Shown: positions 16,701 through 24,431, counted from the first letter of the stretch. The stretch: DNA of 64,000 nucleotides from an uncultured Oscillospiraceae bacterium (GCA_910584835.1 CAJUEG010000002.1:1-64000); one strand, 5' to 3'. Program-made: numbers and translations. Notes: a model not told the origin generated them from the sequence alone.

Positions 16701-16775
16701 GGGGAGCTGAAGTACGTCCCCGGCAGCTTCCGGCTCCTCCCCCTGTCCGCCGATTGGGAGGACCACGTCTATTGA
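13713..16775 (+). CDS. BlaR1-like M56 antirepressor with a large FG-GAP/EF-hand-like extracellular domain
   Basis: A 1020-residue protein. Two N-terminal helices, a Pro/Gln-rich loop (about residues 75-160) and a third helix (WQAVLAGVWLAGTLAMGG) precede the M56 zinc-protease domain: HERAH at about 235-239 and the downstream glutamate in EAACDEAVL. A fourth helix (about 335-355) leads to an outer domain of about 650 residues. In BlaR1/MecR1 that position holds a penicillin-binding domain; here there is no SxxK/SxN/KTG set. Instead there are Asp-rich loops LDLDRDGENELVVF (about 443) and YDDMDGDGHDEYSF (about 850), like calcium-binding FG-GAP/EF-hand loops. The signal is therefore unlikely to be a beta-lactam. 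Confidence 0.85.
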   Translation: MTDLPAALSRALPTLGGMSLTAAYAAAVVAVLRLILKKRAPKRVLSLLWLVVFARLLIPVPLESPVSIVPDARQVRQLTQRAPIPPEADGGQSAPLQPAGQDPAQGYDPAQGPAQGHTGGAADPVSQGDASSVSVPVLTAPGGTAPAAPPPEAPSPFPWQAVLAGVWLAGTLAMGGGALASYLRLRRRLYDAIRAPDGAWEHPSVSSPFILGVFRPKIYLPAGLRGQPRQFILCHERAHLRRLDHIIKPVCWAALAVHWFNPAVWLAFVLMGRDIEAACDEAVLRQLGPEVKADYSATLLSLATGGRIPAPCPLAFDEGDAKGRIQNVLKYQRPTLWIVVVSAIMAVMAAVCLLTDPVSAKAPDAAPSPGAEAAQTPEPSAAQPLLGEGILDPWMAEVLTGQREFRRPGGDRGYTVRQLRSFFYGDVEPPQITVEAGRVAVLDLDRDGENELVVFPEGDDQYLYSYVGYLILRRQGEEVAAYDPGWRSVGNLKADGAFDWSSSAFNWGTGRARFDGDGFAVEETTWCELHGEGDEDYFVDGAKATREEFEAAVAAHRAKPDSIWYALEAGALRRMAPAIPMDAAAWSVPLPEFMTGAQQSLYQRAYSLYTHILGGNPAQIDAWPAADPLPPAGEVEVDGQRYVPAAGLYARWDDFESAVLSVFTPSFWEQRNRWEGKRYGEAYPLFVNVDGRTYYHPMSRASGGYNGNFPEAFRATEETDAALAFTMTGHYSNPCLLEGEDEAARAARYAAGYEYVIEFPLRMVNTEEGWRFEEFRCAQTDDLESPFIDSHNPILRTTPDTTRVTACAHGLDYVFLDEWNGRQVLRCRVDRFPYVLPAPFTAYNTGGGAYDDMDGDGHDEYSFLTDDFSTLMVCDVEDGRLKTCTTQPGPLLDDFIQNLDYRYTDSGGVLTLETSCQGQTIQTRFTGSNRELVLGYGEKNAPVPGYWSRWVEPYTGQDVIISQDLYIEGSVERAERSAQEPVVLVGAVQWTFRYEGGELKYVPGSFRLLPLSADWEDHVY

Positions 16776-16831
16776 GGCGTGTCTGAATAAATCGCCGCAG
16801 GCACATTTGCTCAGACGTTCCCTTGACAGCC

Positions 16832-16872
16832 AGAGACCGCCCCGCCCGGGATTTCCGGGCGGGGCGGTCTCT
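16832..16872. terminator. Terminator between convergent M56 gene and gltA
   Basis: Perfect 18-bp stem AGAGACCGCCCCGCCCGG with its complement and a 5-nt loop. Confidence 0.8.
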
Positions 16873-16873
16873 C

Positions 16874-16889
16874 TGTTTCACGTGAAACA
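16874..16889. promoter_or_regulatory. parS centromere site (ParB/Spo0J binding)
   Basis: TGTTTCACGTGAAACA, the exact 16-bp parS consensus of Bacillus and most bacteria, in a convergent intergenic gap. parS sites cluster near the replication origin and load ParB and SMC. Confidence 0.92.
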
Positions 16890-16894
16890 TCCGT

Positions 16895-18316
16895 TCAATT
16901 TTCACCCCGCTCCTCCAGCGGCACAAAGGAGCGCTTGGGCATGACCGCCTTGTACGCCGGGCGGATGATGCGGCCGTAGGGGTTGTAGACCTCCTCCACC
17001 CGGTGGGCGCACCAGCCCACGATGCGGGCGATGGCAAACAGGGGGGTATACAGCTCCGGGGGAATGCCCATCATCTTGTACACCAGTCCGGAGTACATGT
17101 CCACGTTGGCGCACATGGCCTTCTCCTGGCCGGTGACCGCGTGGAACAGGTCCGGGGTGAGCCGCTCCACCGTCTCAAACAGCTCGAACTCATCCAGCAT
17201 CCCCTTGTCCGCCGCTATTTTTTTGGCGAACCTCTTCAAAATCACCGCCCGGGGGTCGGACACGGTGTAGATGGCGTGGCCCATGCCGTAGATGAGGCCG
17301 GAGCCGTCCCCCGCCTCCTTTTTCAAAATCCGGGTGAGGTAGGCGGACACCTCGTCCGTGTCCTTCCAGTCCTTCACGTTGGCCTCGATCTCGTCGAACA
17401 TCTTCATCACCCGCATGTTGGCGCCGCCGTGCTTGGGTCCCTTCAGCGAGCCCACCGCCGCGGCGATGGCGGAGTAGATGTCCGTGCCGGAGGAGGACAG
17501 CACCCGGCAGGCGAAAGCGGAGTTGTTGCCGCCGCCGTGCTCCATGTGGAGCACCAGGCACAGGTCCAGCAGGTGGGCCTCCTCCGGGGTGAACCGGTTG
17601 TCGTGGCGCACGGAATAGAGGAAGTTCTCCGCCACCGAAAGCTCGGGCTGGGGCCGGTGGAGGTACAGGGACCCCCGGTCAAAATAGTGCTGCTTGGCGG
17701 CGAAGGCGTGGGCTACGATCACCGGGAACCGGGCGATGAGCCGGATGGCCTGGAGCATCTCGATGGGCAGGGTGTTGTTGTCCGGGTCCGGGTCGTAGGA
17801 GTACAGCGCCAGCACCGACCGGGCCAGCTTATTCATCACGTCGTGGCTGGGGGCGGTGAGGATCATATCCTCGGTGAAGTTGGGGGGCAGCTCCCGGTAG
17901 TAGGACAGGATATCCTTGAACTGCTCCAGCTCCTCCTTGGTGGGCAGGCCGCCGAACATCAGCAAGTAAGCCGTCTCCTCAAAGCCGAAGCGGCCCGCGC
18001 TGGTAAAGCCGTCGATCAGCTCCTCCACATTGATGCCGCGGTAGAACAGCTGGCCGGGGGCGGGCACCTTTTCCCCGTCCTCCATAATGTAGCCCTTCAC
18101 GTTGCCAATCAGGGTGACCCCGGCCATCACGCCGGTGCCGTCCTTATTGCGCAGTCCCCGCTTCACGTCGTACTTCTCATAGTATTTGGGGGATATCTGG
18201 GTATAACGCTCAAACTCCCCGCATATCCCTTGAATGAAGTCCACCGAGGTGTTGTACTGCTCCGCTGCCTTTCTTCGCGCCTCAACCAGATTGTCGATAA
18301 TGTTCATGTTCAGCAT
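16895..18316 (-). CDS. gltA: Citrate (Si)-synthase family protein
   Basis: A 473-residue citrate synthase condensing oxaloacetate and acetyl-CoA. The catalytic set is present: HMEHGGGNNSAFACRVLSS (His), LKGPKHGGAN (His) and GMGHAIYTVSDPRA (His/Arg region), with the late WCAHRVEEVYN segment. It is a family typical of Clostridia, somewhat longer than the E. coli enzyme. The ATG at 18316 is preceded by GAAGGAGGCGGACT. It stands alone in the neighbourhood, with its own near-consensus promoter, and ends just beyond the parS site. A 2-methylcitrate synthase role cannot be excluded. Confidence 0.93.
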   Translation of the reverse strand: MLNMNIIDNLVEARRKAAEQYNTSVDFIQGICGEFERYTQISPKYYEKYDVKRGLRNKDGTGVMAGVTLIGNVKGYIMEDGEKVPAPGQLFYRGINVEELIDGFTSAGRFGFEETAYLLMFGGLPTKEELEQFKDILSYYRELPPNFTEDMILTAPSHDVMNKLARSVLALYSYDPDPDNNTLPIEMLQAIRLIARFPVIVAHAFAAKQHYFDRGSLYLHRPQPELSVAENFLYSVRHDNRFTPEEAHLLDLCLVLHMEHGGGNNSAFACRVLSSSGTDIYSAIAAAVGSLKGPKHGGANMRVMKMFDEIEANVKDWKDTDEVSAYLTRILKKEAGDGSGLIYGMGHAIYTVSDPRAVILKRFAKKIAADKGMLDEFELFETVERLTPDLFHAVTGQEKAMCANVDMYSGLVYKMMGIPPELYTPLFAIARIVGWCAHRVEEVYNPYGRIIRPAYKAVMPKRSFVPLEERGEN

Positions 18317-18369
18317 AGTCCGCCTCCTTCGGGTGTCCGCACGTCCTCTTTTCAATGGATGTAAAGAAT

Positions 18370-18398
18370 ATTATATCGCAATTTCCGTCTCCCGTCAA
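18370..18398 (-). promoter_or_regulatory. Sigma-A promoter for gltA
   Basis: Minus-strand TTGACG (18393-18398), 17-bp spacer, TATAAT (18370-18375), 54 nt upstream of the ATG. Confidence 0.85.
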
Positions 18399-18482
18399 TG
18401 CAAATTTATCCGCACCCCCTCTTGCCAAATCGGAAGTTTTTCCATCTACTTTCCCGAATTTTGAATAATCGAGGTGTTTAAC

Positions 18483-19532
18483 TTGCGAAACACAGAGAGC
18501 TGGCGGCCGCTGCGCGCCCCCTTCCTCACCGGGCTGGCGCTGGGGGCGGCCCTGCTGCTGCTGCCCCTGGCCGCCCTGGGGGACGCCCCCGCCGCGGCGG
18601 ACGCGCAGCCCACGCCCGACCTGCTCACCCTCCCGGCCAGCCCCACCCCGGCCCCCCAGCCCGTCCCCTCCCCCGGCGCGCGGGACGCCGCCCGGACCGT
18701 GCGCCTGCTGGGCCGGGACGGGCAGGTGACCGAGCTGACCATGGGGGACTATTTATGGGGGGTGGTGGCGGCGGAAATGCCCGCCTCCTTTGAGCCGGAG
18801 GCCCTCCGGGCCCAGGCGGTGTGCGCCCGGACCTACTCCCTGTGGAAGCTGAATGCCAAGAGCCACGGGGAGGACGGGGCGGACATCTGCGCCGACTCCA
18901 CCTGCTGCCAGGCATACCTGTCCCGGGAGGACGCCGCCCAGCGCTGGGGCGAGGGGACCGCCGATGCCTACACCGCCAAGATTGCCGCCGCCGTGGCGGA
19001 CACCGACGGGCAGGTGCTCACCTATGACGGGGCGCCCATCCAGGCGGTGTTTTTCTCCTCCGCCTCCGGCGCCACCGAGGACGCGGCGGCGGTGTGGGGC
19101 AAGTCCCTGCCCTACCTGGTGTCGGTGGACAGCCCCGAGGGGGACGAGGTGCCCAACTACCGCTCCACCGTCACCCTCACCGCCGAGCAGGTGAAGAAGG
19201 CGGCGGGGGAGGCCGGGCTGGGGGCCGACCTGTCCGGTGAACCGTCCACATGGTTTACAAACCTCACCCGCACCGCCTCCGGCCGGGTGGCCAGCGTGGA
19301 GCTGGGGGGCGCGGAGCTGTCCGGCGGCGCGGCGCGCAGCCTGTTCGCCCTGCGCTCGGCCTGCTTCGACGTGAGCGAGAAGGACGGGGTGTTCACCTTC
19401 TCCGTCACCGGCTACGGCCACGGGGTGGGCATGAGCCAGTACGGGGCCAACGCCATGGCCAAGGCGGGCAGCGGCTGGCGGGACATCCTGGCCCACTACT
19501 ACACCGGGGCGGAGATCCGGGCCGGGACGTGA
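18483..19532 (+). CDS. spoIID: Stage II sporulation protein D (lytic transglycosylase)
   Basis: A 349-residue membrane-anchored peptidoglycan glycosylase needed for engulfment during sporulation. After a basic start comes one helix (LTGLALGAALLLLPLAAL), a Pro-rich linker, and the SpoIID/LytB domain: MGDYLWGVVAAEMPASFEPE with the catalytic Glu, LRAQAVCARTYSLWK, FFSSASGATEDA and the C-terminal GYGHGVGMSQYGA. I start at TTG 18483 because GAGGTG sits 6 nt upstream; a GTG at 18474 would overlap that site. It acts with SpoIIM/SpoIIP at the septum. Evidence that the organism sporulates. Confidence 0.9.
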   Translation: MRNTESWRPLRAPFLTGLALGAALLLLPLAALGDAPAAADAQPTPDLLTLPASPTPAPQPVPSPGARDAARTVRLLGRDGQVTELTMGDYLWGVVAAEMPASFEPEALRAQAVCARTYSLWKLNAKSHGEDGADICADSTCCQAYLSREDAAQRWGEGTADAYTAKIAAAVADTDGQVLTYDGAPIQAVFFSSASGATEDAAAVWGKSLPYLVSVDSPEGDEVPNYRSTVTLTAEQVKKAAGEAGLGADLSGEPSTWFTNLTRTASGRVASVELGGAELSGGAARSLFALRSACFDVSEKDGVFTFSVTGYGHGVGMSQYGANAMAKAGSGWRDILAHYYTGAEIRAGT

Positions 19533-19617
19533 AACGCCCTGCCGCGGCATATGTGCCCCGTCCTCCGGCACATCCATACAAAATACAAAGTTAAATTTTT
19601 AAATTTCGGCGGATTCA

Positions 19618-19646
19618 TTGCATTTCACCCATTCCTGTGGTATGCT
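19618..19646 (+). promoter_or_regulatory. Promoter for the LtaS-like gene
   Basis: TTGCAT (19618-19623), 17-bp spacer, TATGCT (19641-19646). It fixes the coding start downstream of 19650. Confidence 0.65.
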
Positions 19647-19713
19647 GAACGTTGGCAAAACCGGGCGCTCCCGCGTCCTTTGTCACATAATACCAGTAGG
19701 AAGTGACCGTTTG

Positions 19714-21831
19714 ATGAATCGCTATCTCTCCGGCGGCGCCGGGTATACCGGCCGGCGGAACCTGGGCGGGCCGGCGCTGTCCGTTCTGTTTTTCCCCGCC
19801 GCCCTGCTCTACCACGAGCTGCTGCTGCGGCTTTTCGACCGGGACGTCCCCTTCTTCGAGCTGGCGCTGCTGCGCATCGTCCTCTTCTCCGCCGCCGCGG
19901 GGCTGGCACTGGCCCTCATCCTGGACCTGCTGCCCTGGCGGCGGGCGGCGCGGATCGCCGGAGGGGCAGTCCTGGGCCTGGCCGCCGTCCTCTTCTGCGT
20001 GGAGCGGGGCTGCCGGGCCATGTTCGGGCTGTACTACGGCGTGGGCTTCATGGGGGCCATGGCCGGGGACGTGGTGGGCGACTTCGGCTCCACCGTGGGG
20101 AGGGTCATCGTCAACCTCATCCCCTTCATCCTTCTCTCCTTCGTCCCCCTGGCCGCCTACCTCTTTCTGCGTACCGGCGTGATCCCCCAGCAGAGCCATG
20201 ACAGCCCCGTGCGCATCATCATGGCCGCCGTCCTGGTGGCCTGCCAGCTCACCGCCTTTCTGCTGTCCACCCTGGGCGGGGTGAAGAACTACTATACCTA
20301 CGAGTTCACCCCCAACACCGCCGTCCCCCACTTCGGCCTGACCACCGCCCTGCGGCTGGAGCTGGAGTACGCCGTGGCAGGCACGCCCGCCCCGCCCCTG
20401 GGGGAGTTTTTGGACGACCCGGACCCCACCCCCACCCCGGACGGCAGCGCCCAGCCCTCCCAGCAGCCCTCCGGCGAGCCCTCCCAGCCCCCCAAGGAGT
20501 ACGGCTTCAACACCCTGGACATCGATTTCGAGGGGCTGGCGGAGACTGAGGAAAACGAAAACGTGAAGAGCATCCACCAGTACCTGGCCTCTCTCACCCC
20601 CTCCCAGCAGAACGAGTACACCGGGATGTTCGAGGGCAAAAACCTCATCCTCATCACCGCCGAGGGCTTTGCCACCCCCGCCATCGACCGGGAGCTCACC
20701 CCCACCCTGTACAAGCTCAGCCGCGAGGGCTTTGTGTTCCACAACTTCTACCAGCCCGACTGGACCCAGTCCACCGTGGGCGGCGAGTTCGCGGTGATGA
20801 CCGGCGTCATCCCCAATTGGTTCGGCAAGCGCACCGCCATGAGCATGAGCGTGGAGCGCACCATGTCCCAGACCCTGGGCTGGAAGTTCCGGGAGGAGGG
20901 CTACAGCGTTCCCGCCTGGCACGACCACACCTACGACTACTACGGCCGGGACCGCACCCACCCCAACATGGGCTACGACTACGCCGGGGTGGGCGGCGGC
21001 CTGGAGCTGCCCCACAACGTGTGGCCCAACTCCGACCTGGAGATGATGCAGGCCACGGTGGACGGCTATATCAACGACTATGTGGAAAACGGCCAGCCCT
21101 TCCACGCCTACTATATGACCGTCAGCGGCCACGGCTATTACAACTGGGGCGGCAACGCCATGTCCCGCAAGCACCGGGAGGAGGTGGAGGCCAAGTACCC
21201 CGATCTGAGCGAGACCTCCCAGGCGTACCTGGCCTGCAATATGGAGCTGGACCAGGCGCTTAAGTATCTGGTGGACAAGCTGGAGGAGGCGGGCATTGCC
21301 GACGACACCCTCATCGTCATGACCGGAGACCACTACCCCTACCTGATGGTGATGGAGGACGGCACCGATTATTACAACGAGCTGCGGGGCTTTGAGGACA
21401 AGGAGGGGGACACCTCCCGCTACCGCAGCACCCTGCTGATGTGGTCGGGGGCCATTGAGGAGCCCATCGACGTGGACGTGCCCTGCACCTCGGTGGACAT
21501 CGTGCCCACCCTGTGCAACCTCTTCGCCCTCCCCTACGACTCCCGGCTCTACTCCGGCCGGGACGTGTTCGCCACCAACTATGAGCCGGACCAGTACTCC
21601 AACTGCATGCCCCTGGCGGTGTTCGCCAACAACAAGGGCCAGGGGAACAGCTGGATCACCGCCGCGGGCACCTACGAGGCGTCCACCAAGACCTTCACCC
21701 CCAACGAGGGCGTGGAGGTGGACGAGGACTACGTCAAGCGGGTCCACCGCCTGGTGGCGGCCAAGGTGAACTACGCCAAGCTCATCATCCAGGAGGACTA
21801 CTACGCCAAAATCCAGGCGCCGGAGGAATAA
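19714..21831 (+). CDS. LtaS-family (alkaline-phosphatase superfamily) membrane transferase
   Basis: A 705-residue enzyme with about five N-terminal membrane helices, a Pro/Ser-rich linker (about 240-270) and an extracellular sulfatase-type domain. Metal and catalytic residues are visible: ILITAEGF (Glu), DWTQSTVGGEF where the Thr is the expected nucleophile, MTVSGHGYYN and VMTGDHYPY (Asp-His). Family members transfer glycerol phosphate from phosphatidylglycerol to build lipoteichoic acid, or modify other envelope glycans. The Thr context (QSTVGGEF rather than the KTSDSE of LtaS) means the exact acceptor is open. ATG 19714 follows AGGAAGTGA. A terminator lies just after the stop. Confidence 0.87.
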   Translation: MNRYLSGGAGYTGRRNLGGPALSVLFFPAALLYHELLLRLFDRDVPFFELALLRIVLFSAAAGLALALILDLLPWRRAARIAGGAVLGLAAVLFCVERGCRAMFGLYYGVGFMGAMAGDVVGDFGSTVGRVIVNLIPFILLSFVPLAAYLFLRTGVIPQQSHDSPVRIIMAAVLVACQLTAFLLSTLGGVKNYYTYEFTPNTAVPHFGLTTALRLELEYAVAGTPAPPLGEFLDDPDPTPTPDGSAQPSQQPSGEPSQPPKEYGFNTLDIDFEGLAETEENENVKSIHQYLASLTPSQQNEYTGMFEGKNLILITAEGFATPAIDRELTPTLYKLSREGFVFHNFYQPDWTQSTVGGEFAVMTGVIPNWFGKRTAMSMSVERTMSQTLGWKFREEGYSVPAWHDHTYDYYGRDRTHPNMGYDYAGVGGGLELPHNVWPNSDLEMMQATVDGYINDYVENGQPFHAYYMTVSGHGYYNWGGNAMSRKHREEVEAKYPDLSETSQAYLACNMELDQALKYLVDKLEEAGIADDTLIVMTGDHYPYLMVMEDGTDYYNELRGFEDKEGDTSRYRSTLLMWSGAIEEPIDVDVPCTSVDIVPTLCNLFALPYDSRLYSGRDVFATNYEPDQYSNCMPLAVFANNKGQGNSWITAAGTYEASTKTFTPNEGVEVDEDYVKRVHRLVAAKVNYAKLIIQEDYYAKIQAPEE

Positions 21832-21838
21832 GCACAGC

Positions 21839-21878
21839 AAACCGGCCCGGCGGATCACTCTCCGCCGGGCCGGTTTTA
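21839..21878 (+). terminator. Terminator after the LtaS-like gene
   Basis: AACCGGCCCGGCGGA pairs with TCCGCCGGGCCGGTT and is followed by TTATA, 8 nt past the stop. Confidence 0.8.
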
Positions 21879-21892
21879 TACGTATTCCGTTC

Positions 21893-22068
21893 TGCCGCTC
21901 ACGACGGCTCCGCGCTTCCTTCCTGTCACGCTGCGAAGCGGCCAGGGCGCTCGGTCACTTTCCCTTCGCCTCGGCCTGGTCTGGAACGGCTTCGCCGTTC
22001 TGCGCTCGGCCTCGCTCCGGTCCATGCTCCCTCGCTGGCCGCTTCTCCGCGCTTCCCGGGCCGCACGC
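21893..22068 (-). repeat. Structured repeat family 1 copy fused to the lipid-kinase gene
   Basis: On the minus strand: flank GAAGCGCGGAG, an 11-bp perfect outer stem (GAAGCGGCCAG at 22035-22045 complement with 21935-21945), the core GGGAGCATGGACCGGAGCGAGG, an inner 7-bp hairpin (21984-22000) and the end CGCAGCGTGACA. It overlaps the last ~37 codons of the kinase gene. Confidence 0.75.
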
Positions 22069-22953
22069 AATCGTCACCGCCTGGGACAGGTTCTTCACAT
22101 GGGTCACCGCCTGCTCCCCGCCAAACTCGCCGTCCACCGTCCAGGCCACGCTCTGGCCGCATTCAAAGGTGATCTCGCCGGCGGAAAACCCTGTCACCGC
22201 CCCATCCTCCGCCAGCTCCAGGGTGGTCAGGGCGGTGAGGATGGACTGCCAGTCCCTGCCGTTCTCCGGGCGGCGGATCAGGATGACCTCAAAGCGCCCG
22301 TCGTCCAGCAGCACCTTGTCCCGGGGCAGGTTCACCAGCCCCCCCACCGACACGGTGTTGCCCACCATGCCGTAGATGAAGTCTCCCTCCACCTCCCGGC
22401 CGCCGGCGGCGGTCACCTTCATGTGGTAGCTGGGGATGTTGGACAGCTTGCCCATCCCCTCCAGCACATAGGCGAAGTGGCCCAGCAGGTTTTTGCTCGC
22501 CTGGGGGGTGGAGTAGGACACGTCGGTAAACAGCCCGAAGGCGGCCACGTAGGTGAACGGGTTCCCCTCCGCCAGGCCCACGTCGATGGCCCGGGGCACC
22601 CCTTCCCCCGCCACCTCCGCCAGCTCCGGCACGGTGCGGGGCAGCTCCAGGGTGCGGGAGAAGTCGTTGGTGGTGCCCGCCGGGATGTAGCCCAGCACGG
22701 GGCGCCGCTCCCGGGGCAGCTCCAGCACCCCCCGGACGGTCTCGTTCAGCGTGCCGTCCCCGCCGCAGCAAACCACCCGGTCAAAGTCCGGCCCCTGGTC
22801 CCGGGCCGCGGCGGCGGCGTCCCCCCTGGCCTGGGTGGGGTGGACGGTGATCTCATAGCCCTGGCGGGCAAACACCTCCAGCGCGTCGGACAGGTTGACT
22901 TTAGCCGTCTTGCGCCCGGCGGCAGGGTTGTAGATGTACAGTAATTTTTTCAC
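21955..22953 (-). CDS. Diacylglycerol kinase / YegS-like lipid kinase
   Basis: A 332-residue DAGK-catalytic-domain protein. KLLYIYNPAAGRK starts the fold, VVCCGGDGTLNETVRGV carries the GGDGT nucleotide site, GYIPAGTTNDFSRTL follows, and the beta-sandwich C-terminal domain ends near AVTIACG. It phosphorylates diacylglycerol or a related lipid, feeding phospholipid turnover; an LtaS-like enzyme next door releases diacylglycerol, so the pair makes metabolic sense. The start is GTG 22953. The final ~36 residues (from about PGSAEKRPAREHG) are Arg/Glu-rich, unlike the family, and are encoded by the inserted repeat. Confidence 0.87.
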   Translation of the reverse strand: MKKLLYIYNPAAGRKTAKVNLSDALEVFARQGYEITVHPTQARGDAAAAARDQGPDFDRVVCCGGDGTLNETVRGVLELPRERRPVLGYIPAGTTNDFSRTLELPRTVPELAEVAGEGVPRAIDVGLAEGNPFTYVAAFGLFTDVSYSTPQASKNLLGHFAYVLEGMGKLSNIPSYHMKVTAAGGREVEGDFIYGMVGNTVSVGGLVNLPRDKVLLDDGRFEVILIRRPENGRDWQSILTALTTLELAEDGAVTGFSAGEITFECGQSVAWTVDGEFGGEQAVTHVKNLSQAVTIACGPGSAEKRPAREHGPERGRAQNGEAVPDQAEAKGK

Positions 22954-23011
22954 GCAAATCACCCCGCACTCGCTCCGGCCCGCCCCGGGCGGCCGGATGT
23001 TAGTGGAGAGT

Positions 23012-23040
23012 ATTATACCCAAATCCTTCCGGGAATACAA
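23012..23040 (-). promoter_or_regulatory. Promoter for the lipid kinase
   Basis: Minus-strand TTGTAT (23035-23040), 17-bp spacer, TATAAT (23012-23017). Confidence 0.75.
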
Positions 23041-23061
23041 TGAACAATCTGTAAAACTCTC

Positions 23062-23090
23062 TTGAACTGGCGGGAGAGCGGGGCTATAAT
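23062..23090 (+). promoter_or_regulatory. Promoter for azlCD
   Basis: TTGAAC (23062-23067), 17-bp spacer, TATAAT (23085-23090). The ~290-nt leader that follows is filled by the repeat at 23176-23366. Confidence 0.75.
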
Positions 23091-23175
23091 GTAGAAAGCG
23101 ATGATTTTTGCAGATTTGCCGCGCTGCGCCCCATTTGCGCAGCCGGAAGCGGGGGATGCGCAGCCTGCGGCGGCG

Positions 23176-23366
23176 TTGTCACGCTGCGAAGCGGCCAGGG
23201 CTCTCGTTCGCTTCTCCGCGCTTCTTCACTGTCACGCTGCGAAGCCTCCGTGACGGAGAATAAGCCCTCCGACTGCGCCAAAATCCATCCGGCGCTTTGC
23301 GCCTCCCTCGGATTTTGGCTCCGCTCCGGCCTTATTCTCCTACTCCCGGCTTCTCCGCGCTTCTTT
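23176..23366 (-). repeat. Structured repeat family 1: one full and one core-less copy in tandem
   Basis: On the minus strand the full copy has an outer stem of 10 bp (23255-23264 with 23331-23340, sequence GGAGAATAAG), an inner 10-bp stem (23277-23286 with 23310-23319) and a GGCGC-ttt-GCGCC tip (23291-23303). A second, shortened copy follows. Both end CTTCGCAGCGTGACA, and both start GAAGCGCGGAGAAG. Confidence 0.75.
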
Positions 23367-23382
23367 CAAGGATGTGATACCA

Positions 23383-24102
23383 ATGAACCGAAAAACCCTG
23401 GCCGCCGCCTTTCCCCACACGGTGCCCGTCCTTATGGGCTACCTGTCCATTGGGGTGGTGTTCGGCTGGATGCTGTCGGCGGCGGGCTTCGCTCCCACCT
23501 GGGCGGCCGTCATGTCGTCCACCATCTACGCCGGCAGCGGGCAGTACCTGGGGGTGGAGCTGCTGGCCAACGCCTCCCCCTTGGGGGACGCCGCCTTTTT
23601 GACCCTCATCATCAATTTCCGCCATCTGGTATACGGCCTGTCCATGCTGGAGAAGTTCCGGGGGATGGGCTGGCGGAAGCTGTACATGATCTTCTCCCTC
23701 ACCGACGAGACCTACGCCCTGCTGGCCGGGGTGGAGGCCCCGGAGGGCGTGGACGAGAAGGACTTCTACTTCACCATCGCCGTGCTGGACCACCTTTACT
23801 GGATTGCCGGGTCTGTCATCGGCGCGGTGGCGGGGGCCCTCATCACCATCAACACCGAGGGCATCGACTTTGCCATGACCGCCCTGTTCCTGGTCATCGC
23901 CGTGGAGCAGTGGCAGTCCAATAAGCGCCATGACCCGGTGTTCCTGGGGGCGGCGGGGACGCTGGCCTGCCTGCTCCTCTTCGGGCCGGAAAACGGGCGG
24001 TTCCTCATCCCGGCGCTGGCCATTTTGGTGGCGGGGCTGCTGCTGATGCGCCCCCGGCTGGAGGGGTCGGAAGCACTGACAAAGGGAGGCGGGGCATCAT
24101 GA
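23383..24102 (+). CDS. azlC: AzlC-family branched-chain amino acid exporter subunit
   Basis: A 239-residue integral membrane protein with about six helices. Family features: AFPHTVPVLMGYLSIGVVFG at the start, STIYAGSGQYLGVELLA, LIINFRHLVYGLSM, FSLTDETYALL. With AzlD it forms a two-subunit exporter of branched-chain amino acids (as in 4-azaleucine resistance of B. subtilis). ATG 23383 is preferred over GTG 23374, which lies only 2 nt after AAGG. Its stop overlaps azlD by 4 nt. The long leader carries family 1 repeats. Confidence 0.92.
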   Translation: MNRKTLAAAFPHTVPVLMGYLSIGVVFGWMLSAAGFAPTWAAVMSSTIYAGSGQYLGVELLANASPLGDAAFLTLIINFRHLVYGLSMLEKFRGMGWRKLYMIFSLTDETYALLAGVEAPEGVDEKDFYFTIAVLDHLYWIAGSVIGAVAGALITINTEGIDFAMTALFLVIAVEQWQSNKRHDPVFLGAAGTLACLLLFGPENGRFLIPALAILVAGLLLMRPRLEGSEALTKGGGAS

Positions 24103-24425
24103 CCACTATACAGATTGCCGCCCTGGTGGCGGTCATGGCCGTGGTGACCTTCCTCACCCGGGCGCTGCCCTTTTTGCTCTTTGGCCGGGGCGGGGAGCCG
24201 CCCCGCGTGGTGCTCTACCTGGGGAAATTCCTGCCCCCGGCGGTGATCGCCATGCTCATCGTGTACTGCTACCGCAGCACCAGCTTTGCCGAAGCCAGCG
24301 GCTGGGCCCCCGGCCTGATTGCCGGTTCAGCGGTCGTTATCCTCCACGTTTGGAAAAAGAACAATATGCTGTCCATCGTGGGGGGAACCATACTCTACAT
24401 GATCCTCGTCCAGGCGGTGTTCTGA
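24099..24425 (+). CDS. azlD: AzlD-family branched-chain amino acid exporter small subunit
   Basis: A 108-residue protein with four short hydrophobic helices (IAALVAVMAVVTFLTRALPF, PAVIAMLIVYCY, LIAGSAVVILHVW, IVGGTILYMILVQ), matching AzlD in size and in the TRALPFLLF segment. It is the partner of AzlC and is translationally coupled to it through an ATGA overlap. Confidence 0.9.
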   Translation: MTTIQIAALVAVMAVVTFLTRALPFLLFGRGGEPPRVVLYLGKFLPPAVIAMLIVYCYRSTSFAEASGWAPGLIAGSAVVILHVWKKNNMLSIVGGTILYMILVQAVF

Positions 24426-24431
24426 CGCCGC

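Noticed and set aside
13845..16766. 973-codon open frame on the minus strand opposite the M56 gene
   Set aside because: High GC leaves long antisense frames open. The plus-strand frame has clear M56 motifs, and the antisense product is Gly/His/Val-rich low complexity without a ribosome site. The same applies to long antisense frames opposite proS (1339-2964), ntpB/D (54790-56850) and ntpA (56922-58742).
23084..23281. Minus-strand ORF of 65 codons in the azlC leader
   Set aside because: It runs through the family 1 repeats and crosses the azlCD promoter; its composition follows the repeat, not a protein.
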